Below are positions 42,904 through 50,867 of a stretch of DNA of 64,000 nucleotides, in pieces. A model generated the notes under the pieces. It was not told the origin of the DNA. It was given only the letters and a program-made list of their open reading frames with translations, and did not search any database. Source of the DNA: Natronobacterium gregoryi SP2 (GTDB lineage Archaea > Halobacteriota > Halobacteria > Halobacteriales > Natrialbaceae); the NCBI RefSeq assembly GCF_000230715.2, contig NC_019792.1:868001-932000 (forward strand). The letters are read 5' to 3'. The position numbers and the translations under genes were made by a program. Each line of letters begins with the position of its first letter. Positions within the stretch are counted from its first letter, which is position 1.

Positions 42904-43194
42904 ATGCGCGAGGCCGATCAGACGACGCGACAGCGACTCGCCGACGCGTTACGCACTGAGCCAGCGACGCCCAGCGAACTCGCCACGCAACTGGATCTGA
43001 CGCCCCACGCGGTCGTCGGCCACGTCGAACACGTCTCCCAGTCGGTCGAGGGGACGGACGAACAGCTGCTCGTCGCCCCACCGACCTGTCGTGACTGCGG
43101 GTTCGACGACTTCGACGACCTGGTAAATCTCCCGTCGCGGTGTCCCTCTTGCAAGAGCGAGTCGGTGGCGGAACCGACCTTCACGATCGAGTAA
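42904..43194 (+). CDS. HTH protein fused to a zinc ribbon (COG3357-like regulator)
   Basis: A 96-aa predicted regulator. A winged-helix module spans about 5-60 (T-P-S-E-L-A-T-Q-L-D-L-T-P-H-A-V-V), followed by a zinc ribbon with C-R-D-C-G-F and C-P-S-C-K-S. This HTH plus ribbon fusion is a known small archaeal family of unknown targets. It is divergent from the nucleotidyltransferase, with about 100 bp between the start codons. Confidence 0.8.
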   Translation: MREADQTTRQRLADALRTEPATPSELATQLDLTPHAVVGHVEHVSQSVEGTDEQLLVAPPTCRDCGFDDFDDLVNLPSRCPSCKSESVAEPTFTIE

Positions 43195-43401
43195 TCGCTC
43201 GAGACGCTCGGACTGTCCGGACGGTCCGGACCGTCACTGTCACCGGGGATGCGGTTCCGTTCCGACACGCATATTTAGACGGCAGGCTTGAGCCCGGTAC
43301 GAACGCGAACGTGACCCTCTCGAGTCGTCCGCAATCGCCGTCTCCCGATGTCTCGCCGGGGCGTCGGCCGTCACACTGCGTTCGAGGAGACAGAAGAGAA
43401 G

Positions 43402-43764
43402 ATGACTACCACGCCTGATTCCGGGCCCGACTGCGCCGAATTCGTGCTCGCGGTACTCGAGTGGCTCGACGAGCGCGACGAGCCGACCGATACGGTCGAC
43501 CAGGCGTTCGAGGTTCTCGCGAGCGAACGCCGACGGCTGTTTCTCGAGGTGATGCAAGTCTACGGGGAGTCGCTCACGTTGCCCGATGCGGCCGAAGAGG
43601 TCGCAGTCCGGGAGACCGGCGCTTCGGTCCAGGAGCTCTCCGCCCAGTGTGTCGCTAACGTCTACATCTCGCTGTATCACGACCACCTGCCCCGACTGGT
43701 TCGTGCGGGGCTGGTCGAGTACGATCAGGAGCGGGATCTCGTGTCGCCGGTCGGACTCACGTAA
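43402..43764 (+). CDS. DUF7344-type haloarchaeal winged-helix protein
   Basis: A 120-aa acidic protein. The segment A-F-E-V-L-A-S-E-R-R-R-L-F-L-E-V is the characteristic start of the haloarchaeal DUF7344 winged-helix domain, and I-S-L-Y-H-D-H-L-P-R-L-V-R-A-G-L-V-E-Y-D its recognition and wing part. These are thought to bind DNA. The gene ends about 40 bp before a palindromic repeat that separates it from a convergent gene. Confidence 0.78.
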   Translation: MTTTPDSGPDCAEFVLAVLEWLDERDEPTDTVDQAFEVLASERRRLFLEVMQVYGESLTLPDAAEEVAVRETGASVQELSAQCVANVYISLYHDHLPRLVRAGLVEYDQERDLVSPVGLT

Positions 43765-43802
43765 GCGAGTGACGACGTGGCAGTCCGTGAACTCGAGCGC
43801 GG

Positions 43803-43888
43803 TCAGGCGGACTGCTGTCCCGATGTCCCGGCGCGACCGCAAGAGCGCGCGGGCGCGCCGGCACTAGACGGCAGCAAACCGTATCAGT
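43803..43888. repeat. Dispersed palindromic repeat, copy 7
   Basis: The left arm GGCGGACTGCTGTCCCGATG and CCGGCGCGACCGC pairs with GGGCGCGCCGGCACT and GGCAGCAAACCGTATCAG. It lies between the stops of two convergent genes and supplies the TGA of the minus-strand one. Confidence 0.75.
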
Positions 43889-45209
43889 CGCTTCCGGTAT
43901 CCGAAGCCGTGTCGGAGACGATCGAGCGATCGGGGAGGTTCGACGACGGTTCTCGGCCCAGCGTGAGCAGACGTTCGGTACGGGTGACTTCTATCGGACT
44001 CGGATTCGACTTTTCGATTTCCTCGTACTCGACCGTAACGCCTGCTGTCTCGGCGCTGATCCTGACGGCACAAAGCTGATACGAGGGGTAAAACACTGGC
44101 GGAAGAACGCCGACGGCGACGTCTCGGCGGTGGAGTCGCTTCAACCACGTTCCGGTGTTGACGAGCAATCGGCCGTCGACATCGATCACCTTCGGTCGGT
44201 GAGTATGCCCGTAGCAGAATATCGCCGTCTCCGGCTGGGCAGCAAACACCTCGCGTGCAGCCTCTTTGTAGGGTTCGTCCGGATCGACGGTGAGGTCGGT
44301 TTCGAAGATGCCGAACCGGTCGACAGTCTGTCTGAAGTCACGGAGGACGAAGTAGACGGGAATCCCAACGAGAAGGAGGATGCCAGCGACCGCTGCGTTG
44401 ACGACGAGGAGCAGATGGACGGTCTCACCGACGTAACCCAACTGGTCGAGAACTGCATCTGCCATTTCGACCGGCATCGCCCAGACGCCGGCAACGTCCA
44501 GACCTGCCAGCACTGCGAGGACGACACTGACGTTGAGAAGGAGCAAGAACGGGAGCACGGCGTACCGCAAGAGCGGGTTCATTTCGCGGTAGAAGTACTT
44601 CGAAAGGAGCCAGCGTGGCACTCGTTCGGTCGGGGTAACCGCCTGGACGTCTTTCAACCAGTTGTACCGCCCCCGTTCGGAGAGCCGGCCTGCTCGACTC
44701 GTCACGAGGGCGTTGTAGTAGTAGCCAAGCGGCGTCTCGTGTCGGTTCCCGACATCCTCGAAGCGGTTGTTTGGATCTTGCTGGTGGCCGTGTTCGAAGT
44801 GGATCGTCCGGTCGCCGACCGGACGCGTGACCGACTCCGCCTGGACGAGGTCGACGTTGTACTCGGCCAGTCGGTCGACGTACTCGTCGTACGCGGCGAG
44901 ATCGTGGTCGTGATTCCCCGGCAACATCGTGACCGGGATCGACGCACCGGTCGCACGCAACTGCTCGAACAACCCGGAATAGCGGTCGGTCAGAACGTCG
45001 AACTTCGCCAGCCCGTCGATCTCGGTGATCTCCCACAGACCGAACGCGTCACCGTTGATGAGGAGTTCTACGTCTTCGTCGGTCGTCTCCAGTCGCTCGA
45101 GAAACGCGATCAACTCCTCGAGGAAGTCGACTTCCCCCAGTTGCTCGTCGCCGCCGATGTGGAGGTCGCTGATGACGTAGTAGACCCGCCCGTCGGCATC
45201 GTCAGCCAT
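43884..45209 (-). CDS. Membrane-embedded metallophosphoesterase
   Basis: A 441-aa calcineurin-type phosphoesterase. Metal-binding motifs are S-D-L-H-I-G (14-19), N-G-D-A-F-G (52-57), G-N-H-D-H-D (98-103), H-G-H-Q (140-143) and, much later, G-H-T-H-R-P (334-339). Two hydrophobic helices (about 216-246 and 263-290) are inserted between the fourth and fifth motifs, anchoring the catalytic domain to the membrane. The fold resembles UDP-diacylglucosamine hydrolases, but haloarchaea lack lipid A, so the substrate is unknown. The stop codon lies in the end of palindrome copy 7. Confidence 0.82.
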   Translation of the reverse strand: MADDADGRVYYVISDLHIGGDEQLGEVDFLEELIAFLERLETTDEDVELLINGDAFGLWEITEIDGLAKFDVLTDRYSGLFEQLRATGASIPVTMLPGNHDHDLAAYDEYVDRLAEYNVDLVQAESVTRPVGDRTIHFEHGHQQDPNNRFEDVGNRHETPLGYYYNALVTSRAGRLSERGRYNWLKDVQAVTPTERVPRWLLSKYFYREMNPLLRYAVLPFLLLLNVSVVLAVLAGLDVAGVWAMPVEMADAVLDQLGYVGETVHLLLVVNAAVAGILLLVGIPVYFVLRDFRQTVDRFGIFETDLTVDPDEPYKEAAREVFAAQPETAIFCYGHTHRPKVIDVDGRLLVNTGTWLKRLHRRDVAVGVLPPVFYPSYQLCAVRISAETAGVTVEYEEIEKSNPSPIEVTRTERLLTLGREPSSNLPDRSIVSDTASDTGSD

Positions 45210-45242
45210 GTCGTCACACGTCCACCCTCGAGACGTATATAA

Positions 45243-45656
45243 CTAGAACTCGACGTTCGACGTCGCGGTCAGGTCGTCGCCGTCCTCGATCGGGCCGGTG
45301 CCGACGAACTCGTAGGCGTCGTCGGTCAGGGAGATCTCGTCACCGACGACTGTCACCTCGAGTTCTGTCAGGGTCGCGCCCTCGCAGGGACCATGCGTAC
45401 AGTCGCCGGAGTCGGCCTCGAAGTACGCGCCGTGGTTCTCGCAGACGAGTTCGCCGTTTCGCATCACCGCACCCGAGCCCTTGTCGAGTTTGATGTGCGT
45501 GAAGTGCTGGCAGTAGTTGAGCCAGCAGAAGACGTCGGCTCCCGAGCGGACGAGGACCGCCTCTTTCACCTCGCCGTTTCCGTCTCGAACCCGAAAGAGA
45601 AACGTCGACTCCGCAGGTACCGCCTCGAGCGTCGTGATCGGTCGTTGGGCTGCCAT
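45243..45656 (-). CDS. Rieske 2Fe-2S ferredoxin-like protein
   Basis: A 137-aa soluble protein with one Rieske domain. Cluster ligands are Cys49/His51 in N-Y-C-Q-H and Cys72/His75 in V-C-E-N-H-G. An extra C-T-H-G-P-C lies downstream of the second box. There is no signal peptide or membrane anchor, so it is a cytoplasmic electron carrier or oxygenase ferredoxin rather than a bc1 subunit. The phosphoesterase start lies 34 bp downstream on the same strand, so co-transcription is possible. Confidence 0.88.
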   Translation of the reverse strand: MAAQRPITTLEAVPAESTFLFRVRDGNGEVKEAVLVRSGADVFCWLNYCQHFTHIKLDKGSGAVMRNGELVCENHGAYFEADSGDCTHGPCEGATLTELEVTVVGDEISLTDDAYEFVGTGPIEDGDDLTATSNVEF

Positions 45657-45728
45657 CGACGCTCCGTTCGCAGTCGGGTTTCGTGAACGTTACGTCTCAC
45701 TGGCAGGTCTCGCGACCGTCTGACGGAG

Positions 45729-45736
45729 TTTTATTA
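45729..45736 (+). promoter_or_regulatory. TATA box of the saccharopine dehydrogenase-like gene
   Basis: TTTTATTA ends 22 nt before the ATG at 45759, the usual leaderless spacing here. Confidence 0.55.
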
Positions 45737-45758
45737 CGGCTACGTCGAAACGGAACGT

Positions 45759-46871
45759 ATGGACTCCCTGCTCGTTTATGGCTCGTACGGGTACATCGGG
45801 AGCCGAATCGCCGCGAAAGCGGTGTCTCGAGGCTGGTCGCCGGTCGTCGCCGGCCGCGACCGCAGCAACGTCACTCGCCAAGCCGACGCGCTCGGGGTCG
45901 AGAGACGAGTGTTCACCCTGGCGGAACCAGCAGGGAAGCAAGTTCTCACTGACTCTCTCGAGGACGTCGAAGCTGTTCTCAACTGTGCGGGACCGTTCGT
46001 CGAAACCGCCGAGCCGCTGGTCGAGGCCTGTCTCGAGACTGGCACCGACTATCTCGACGTCACCGGCGAGTGCCCGGTGTTCGAACGGCTCCGCCAGCGA
46101 GATCAGCGTGCACGCGACGCTGGCGTGACGGTGCTGCCGGGAGTCGGTTTCGATGTCGTCCCGACGGACTGTCTGGCGGCGTTTCTCGACGGGGTGTTAC
46201 CGGAAGCCGACCGTCTCCATCTCGGCAAAAAGAGTCGGAGTTCGCTTTCACGAGGTACTGCACGGACGGCTCTCGAGGGGCTCTGCGAGGGAGGTGTGAT
46301 CCGACGGAACGGACGGCTCCTACGAGTGCCCGTGGCGTTTCGCAGCCGTGAGATCGATTTCGGCCACGGACCCGAACACGCCGTCACTGTTCCGTTTGGC
46401 GACGTCGTCACTGCAGCCTACGACACCGGACTCGAATCCGTCGAAGTCTACGTCGCCGCGCCGCCGTGGACGACAAAAGCGATGCAGGCGCTGGACTCGG
46501 TCAGTTCTGTCGTCGCCTCGGAGCCAGTAAGGCGACTTCTCGAGCGAGCGATCGATTCTACGTTCGACGGACCGGGCGACCGAGAACTGGCGACCGATCG
46601 AGCTATCGTCTGGGGCGAAGTCGAGGACGACGCCGGGCGACGTGTGGGTGCACGCCTCGAGACGCCGAACCCGTACGCGCTAACCGTCGAAACCGCACTC
46701 GCCGCGAGCGAGCGCATCGACGACGCCGACGACGGTTTCCAGACGCCTGCGACCGCTTTCGGGAGCGACTTCATCCTCGAGTTCGACGCTCGTTGTGAGG
46801 TGCTTTCGGCACCTGCTCTCGAGAACGACGGCGCACAACAGTCTCTCTGGCAAGTCGCGTCGAACAGTTAA
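45759..46871 (+). CDS. Saccharopine dehydrogenase-like NAD(P)-binding oxidoreductase
   Basis: A 370-aa protein of the family that includes trans-acting enoyl reductase and saccharopine dehydrogenase-like oxidoreductase. Rossmann start V-Y-G-S-Y-G-Y-I-G, then L-N-C-A-G-P-F around residue 70 and Y-L-D-V-T-G-E near 95, are typical. The second domain has G-V-G-F-D-V-V-P-T-D. Membrane enzymes of this kind reduce lipid or polyketide double bonds in actinobacteria; the archaeal substrate is unknown. Its TAA overlaps the stop codon of the convergent MATE gene. Confidence 0.82.
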   Translation: MDSLLVYGSYGYIGSRIAAKAVSRGWSPVVAGRDRSNVTRQADALGVERRVFTLAEPAGKQVLTDSLEDVEAVLNCAGPFVETAEPLVEACLETGTDYLDVTGECPVFERLRQRDQRARDAGVTVLPGVGFDVVPTDCLAAFLDGVLPEADRLHLGKKSRSSLSRGTARTALEGLCEGGVIRRNGRLLRVPVAFRSREIDFGHGPEHAVTVPFGDVVTAAYDTGLESVEVYVAAPPWTTKAMQALDSVSSVVASEPVRRLLERAIDSTFDGPGDRELATDRAIVWGEVEDDAGRRVGARLETPNPYALTVETALAASERIDDADDGFQTPATAFGSDFILEFDARCEVLSAPALENDGAQQSLWQVASNS

Positions 46872-48310
46872 TCTTCGCCAGGGGTACTCCCTCGTTCGTC
46901 CATCATCGACTGGGTGCGTTCGATCCAGGCACCGCGATGGAATCCAATGGCGACGTAGATCGTCGCCCACAGGTAATAGACGACGATCGAGACGTAGATT
47001 GCTGGGACGCCGTAGCCGAGGACGATGCCGCCGACATAAGAGACGCCGAGGAGTCCGACTACCATCCCGCTGATCCTACCGATAAGCGGCGTCTTCGTGT
47101 CACTGCCGCTCGTGAGCGCGCCTGCGAGGACGACGTAGAGCACGGTCACTGGCGCGGCGAGTGCGTAGGCCGCGGCGAAGCCGGCCGCGTAAGACCGCGT
47201 CGCGGGATCGTCGGTAAAGAAGCTGACGAACCACTCGGCACCGAAGAAGAGAACGACGCCGAGTGAGCCGACAGTCAAAACGCCGAGCGCTGCGGCTGCC
47301 CAGCCGTTGTACCGTGCACTGACGGGATCGCCCTCGCCGAGTGTCTGGCCGACGACGATGCTCGTCCCCGTCCGGTAGCCCCGCGAGAGGGGTGACGTAA
47401 TCTGCTGGTAGACGCGTCGCCCGATCTGGTAGGCGGCGTTGACGTCCGTCCCGAAGTACAGCAGGATCGAGTTGAACGGGAACTCGAGGGCGGTCGTCAG
47501 GAACCCTTCTGTGATTCTTGGGGCACTGATCGCGAGCAGTTGCCGGGTGATCGTCCACTGCGTCGGCCGGACGAAGCCGGCTGGCGTCCACGAGCCGTAG
47601 ATCGCGGCCACGAGTGCGAGTGCAGAGAAGACGTTTCCAACGGCGGTCGCAATGCCGACGCCGACGATGTGCAGGTAGGGCGCAGGCCCGAGTCCGAGCC
47701 CCAGAACGACCGTCCCGACGATGTTGAGTGCGTTCGAAACGACGTTGACGGACATCGGCGTGCGCGTGTCGCCAGCGCCCTGGATCGACCGTGCAGCCAC
47801 GAGCGCGACGTGGCGTGCAGGCGTCGTCGCAAAAATTATCGCCAGATAGATTCCGCCCATCCGGGCGACTTCTGACTCGGGAGTGAGCTCCGGACTGATG
47901 ATAGCGATTGCCCACTGGCCGAAGAAATACCCGAACACGATAAAGGGGATTCCCGCGACGGCACCGAGCAGTATCGCCTGCGTGATCGCCTCGTCTCTGT
48001 TCGCCGTCGCACCGCTACCGGTATCCTGACTCGAGAGCGCGATGACGCCGCTGCCGAGGCCGAGGCCGATCCGCAGCGGGAGTCGTGCGTAGAGGTCCGC
48101 GAGTCCGACGGCTGCCACCGCCGCGGGGGAGAACAGACCGGTGACGGCGACGTCGGTCGTCCGCATCAGCGTCCGGAGGAACTGCTCGACCATCACCGGC
48201 CAGGAGAGATCGAGCACGCGCCGCCAGACGTCGACGAGCCGTCGGCGTCCGAGAGACCGCACGGCGTAACACTCGAATCGTCCGCCGCTTGAACCTGTTG
48301 GAGACGGCAT
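46868..48310 (-). CDS. MATE family efflux transporter
   Basis: A 480-aa membrane protein with about 12 helices in two similar halves, the MATE (NorM/DinF) layout. Typical segments are W-P-V-M-V-E-Q-F-L in helix 1, Q-G-A-G-D-T-R-T-P in the first half and the related A-G-A-L-T-S-G-S-D-T-K-T-P in the second. It would export cationic compounds by Na+ or H+ antiport. ATG 48310 fits; upstream in-frame codons are Arg-rich. Stop codons overlap tail-to-tail with the gene on the plus strand. Confidence 0.87.
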   Translation of the reverse strand: MPSPTGSSGGRFECYAVRSLGRRRLVDVWRRVLDLSWPVMVEQFLRTLMRTTDVAVTGLFSPAAVAAVGLADLYARLPLRIGLGLGSGVIALSSQDTGSGATANRDEAITQAILLGAVAGIPFIVFGYFFGQWAIAIISPELTPESEVARMGGIYLAIIFATTPARHVALVAARSIQGAGDTRTPMSVNVVSNALNIVGTVVLGLGLGPAPYLHIVGVGIATAVGNVFSALALVAAIYGSWTPAGFVRPTQWTITRQLLAISAPRITEGFLTTALEFPFNSILLYFGTDVNAAYQIGRRVYQQITSPLSRGYRTGTSIVVGQTLGEGDPVSARYNGWAAAALGVLTVGSLGVVLFFGAEWFVSFFTDDPATRSYAAGFAAAYALAAPVTVLYVVLAGALTSGSDTKTPLIGRISGMVVGLLGVSYVGGIVLGYGVPAIYVSIVVYYLWATIYVAIGFHRGAWIERTQSMMDERGSTPGED

Positions 48311-48354
48311 TCGAGATGTCTCCCGCACGCGGCGAGCTCCGGAACGGAGCGGCG

Positions 48355-49383
48355 TTATGCTGAGGGGAGGCCGACGCCTTCGGCCAGCAGTTCGTGGGAG
48401 CGAAGCGCGTCGTCGTGGTCGGCGAGTACGTGCTGGATCATCACCTCGTCGACGCCGACGCGGTCGGCGAGTTGCTCGAGCAGGCCAGCGAGCGTGTCCG
48501 GACTTCCTGAGATCGCCCGCGGCCATTCGTCGGCCTCGAGCGTGGCCGGCGTCGGTTCCGGGACATCACCGAGTTCGTCGATGGCTTCCTCGACCGAGGG
48601 CGTCGTTCCGACGACTCCACGCCGCATCCGCGCGAACGACGCCTCGGCGACAGCACGCTGACGCGCCGCCTCTTCGTCGGTTTCGGCACAGATTGCGTTT
48701 ACCGCGACCAGCCCCTCCGGTTCGTCGATGCCACCGGCGAGGGCCGGCGGTTCGAAATGCTCGCGGTACGCCTCGAACGACTGCGTGGCCAACTGTGGGC
48801 GGATGAACGCCGCAAAACAGTAGCGTAAGCCGAGTTTCCCAGCGATCTTCGCACTCGAGGAACTCGAACCGAGAACCCACGGAACGGGTGGCTCTGCACT
48901 CGAGCGTGCGATCTCGAGGTCGCTGTAGGCGTGTCCCTCGGGGAAGTCGTCGTAGAGGTGGTTGACGACGGCCTCGATCTTCTCGGCGTGATCTTCGTCG
49001 GGGTTCTGGACGCGACGGGACGTTTCGAGGGCCTGATCCGCGGCCGGCGAGCCGTTCGCCCGTCCGAGGCCCGCGTCGATGCGACCCGGCGCGAGTGCGT
49101 CGAGCGCGCCGAACGCCTCCGCGACCTTGAACGGGCTGTAGTGGTTGAGCAACACGGCACCCGATCCGAGCCGGATCGAGTTCGTTTCGGCGGCGAGATG
49201 GCCGAGCAACACTTCAGGCGTCGTGCCCGCAATAGTATTTGCCATGCCGTGGTGTTCGGCAACCCAGAACCGCTCGAATCCGAGTTTTTCGGCCTGTTGA
49301 GCGGCTTCGACAGTGTTTTCGTACGCTTCCGTCGCAGTGCCGTCGTCGGGGACCGGAGAGAGGTCGACAGCAGAGAGTCTCAT
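48355..49383 (-). CDS. Luciferase-like flavin monooxygenase
   Basis: A 342-aa TIM-barrel enzyme of the LLM class. The group-1 signature is F-W-V-A-E-H-H-G-M (about 39-47), with L-G-S-G-A-V-L-L near 73 and R-I-D-A-G-L-G-R-A near 100. Relatives use F420 or FMN with alkanes, sulfonates or unknown substrates. The LLM and MATE genes are adjacent in the same direction and could be co-transcribed. ATG 49383 gives the expected L-S-A-V-D-L-S-P-V start. Confidence 0.86.
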   Translation of the reverse strand: MRLSAVDLSPVPDDGTATEAYENTVEAAQQAEKLGFERFWVAEHHGMANTIAGTTPEVLLGHLAAETNSIRLGSGAVLLNHYSPFKVAEAFGALDALAPGRIDAGLGRANGSPAADQALETSRRVQNPDEDHAEKIEAVVNHLYDDFPEGHAYSDLEIARSSAEPPVPWVLGSSSSSAKIAGKLGLRYCFAAFIRPQLATQSFEAYREHFEPPALAGGIDEPEGLVAVNAICAETDEEAARQRAVAEASFARMRRGVVGTTPSVEEAIDELGDVPEPTPATLEADEWPRAISGSPDTLAGLLEQLADRVGVDEVMIQHVLADHDDALRSHELLAEGVGLPSA

Positions 49384-49914
49384 ACGTCCCACTCGGAAAC
49401 TGCGAGAAATAACGGTTCGGCTAGCGGAAGGTAGCTGCCTCGTCGAGAACGTATCCACGTCGACGTGAAATGGCGCGCTGTCGGCCGACCGAGTGAAACG
49501 AGGGCGGTCGACAGCGCGCGAGCTCTTCACGAGCGCAGCGAGTGAAGGCGTGTCATACGGTTTGCTGTCCGTCAGTGCCAGCGCGCCCGCGAGCACGCCT
49601 GCGGTCGCGCTGGGACATCGGGACAGCAGTCCGTCTCATACGGTTTACTGTAAGTCATTTTCGGCACAACCGCGACCCTGGCGGCGGTTGCGCCGGTAAA
49701 TCGGTACAGTAATCCGTCTCAGAGTTTGCTCTGACAGTGGTTGAGTGAGGACGAAGTGACCGAACGAATCGGTTGGGGTTCTGTCGAATCGATTCCTCGA
49801 GAACGAACGTCTACAGGCGGAGCAGGCCGAGTGGCTCGGGGACGTTCGGAAGATCTCTGCGCTTCCGTGATGACGAGAGACGAAGTCTCTCGAACCACTT
49901 GACCCCGAGGCGGT
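49384..49914. other. Intergenic region holding the second palindrome pair
   Basis: About 530 bp without a supported gene. Besides the pair at 49553-49722, a short inverted repeat with GTCGACAGCGCGCG and CGCGCTGTCGGC lies around 49476-49518. The rest shows no coding pattern. Confidence 0.45.
49553..49722. repeat. Tandem pair of dispersed palindromic repeats, copies 8 and 9
   Basis: Unit one (49553-49637) has TCATACGGTTTGCTGTCC and GGACAGCAGTCCGTC. Unit two (49635-49722) has TCATACGGTTTACTGTAAGT and GGTACAGTAATCCGTCTCA. The second unit is nearly identical to the reverse complement of 33399-33482. The arms of unit one pair as CCAGCGCG with CGCGCTGG, where other copies have CCGGCGCG with CGCGCCGG. 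Confidence 0.75.
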
Positions 49915-50787
49915 TCACCCGTAACAGCGTTCCTCGACGCGCTCGTCGTACAGCCTCGAGAGGCAATCTGTCACTGGCCCGCCCCCAATCTCTCGACCGT
50001 CGACCGTCGCGACCGGCCGCAGTTCCCACGTCCGGTTCGTCAGGAACACCTCGTCGGCTGCGAGGACGTCCTCGAGGTCGTAGGTTCCTTCTCGAGTCGA
50101 AACGCCGGCTTCTTCGGCGAGTTCGAGGACGACTTCCCGCGTGATCCCGGGCAGGACGGGGCCGTCGGTCGAGGGGGTCTGCAAGACGCCGTCGCGGACG
50201 AAAAACAGGTTGCTCGTCGTTCCCTCGGCAACGTGGTTGGCCGCGTCGAACAGGACTGCCTCGTCGACATCGCTCGAGAGCTCTGTCCGCGCCAAAATGC
50301 CGTTCAGGTAGTTGTGTGTCTTCGCGCTCGCTGGCAGAGCGGCGTCGGGAATCTTGCGCGTCTCGACGGTCTCGACCGTCGCTGACTCGTCCCAGACCGA
50401 CTCGCCTTCGAGTCCACCCCGTGACAGCGGCTTCGCGTAGACGATCACCGTGGGATCGACCTCCGGCTGTGGCGTCAGTTTCCCGGGCTGGACGCCACGC
50501 GTGATCGAGAGGCGGACGTAGGCGTCCGCGAGGTCGTTCGCCGCGAGCGTCTCGCCGATCCGCCCCTGGAGGGCGTCCGTAGAGAGGCCGTGCTCGAGCG
50601 ATAGGGTTTCGCAGGTGGCCTCGAGGCGCTCGACGTGGTGCTCCCACTCGAAGACCGTGCCGCCGTAGGCCCGTAGCGTCTCGAAAGCTGCGTCGCCGTA
50701 GCGGAAGCCTCGGTCGTCGACGCTGACGGTCGCCTCGCTCGCTGGAACGAGTGTGCCGTCGACATGGTAGAGAGGTTCGTCGGTCAT
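49915..50787 (-). CDS. Class IV aminotransferase, probable aminodeoxychorismate lyase
   Basis: A 290-aa PLP enzyme. Fold-type IV features are F-R-Y-G-D-A-A-F-E-T-L near 28-38, the PLP lysine Lys156 in S-A-K-T-H-N-Y-L-N, and E-G-T-T-S-N-L-F-F near 200. The close match to PabC layout suggests release of 4-aminobenzoate and pyruvate; D-amino acid or branched-chain aminotransferase activity cannot be excluded. No pabA/pabB is visible next to it. ATG 50787 is chosen over an upstream Arg-rich extension. It lies 80 bp downstream of the HEAT-repeat gene. Confidence 0.8.
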   Translation of the reverse strand: MTDEPLYHVDGTLVPASEATVSVDDRGFRYGDAAFETLRAYGGTVFEWEHHVERLEATCETLSLEHGLSTDALQGRIGETLAANDLADAYVRLSITRGVQPGKLTPQPEVDPTVIVYAKPLSRGGLEGESVWDESATVETVETRKIPDAALPASAKTHNYLNGILARTELSSDVDEAVLFDAANHVAEGTTSNLFFVRDGVLQTPSTDGPVLPGITREVVLELAEEAGVSTREGTYDLEDVLAADEVFLTNRTWELRPVATVDGREIGGGPVTDCLSRLYDERVEERCYG

Positions 50788-50867
50788 GGGATGCTCGAGG
50801 TGATTCGTCTCGTCGTGGTACTCGAACCAGTATGAACTCTCCTGTTCAGGAGACGACAGTCGATCCG

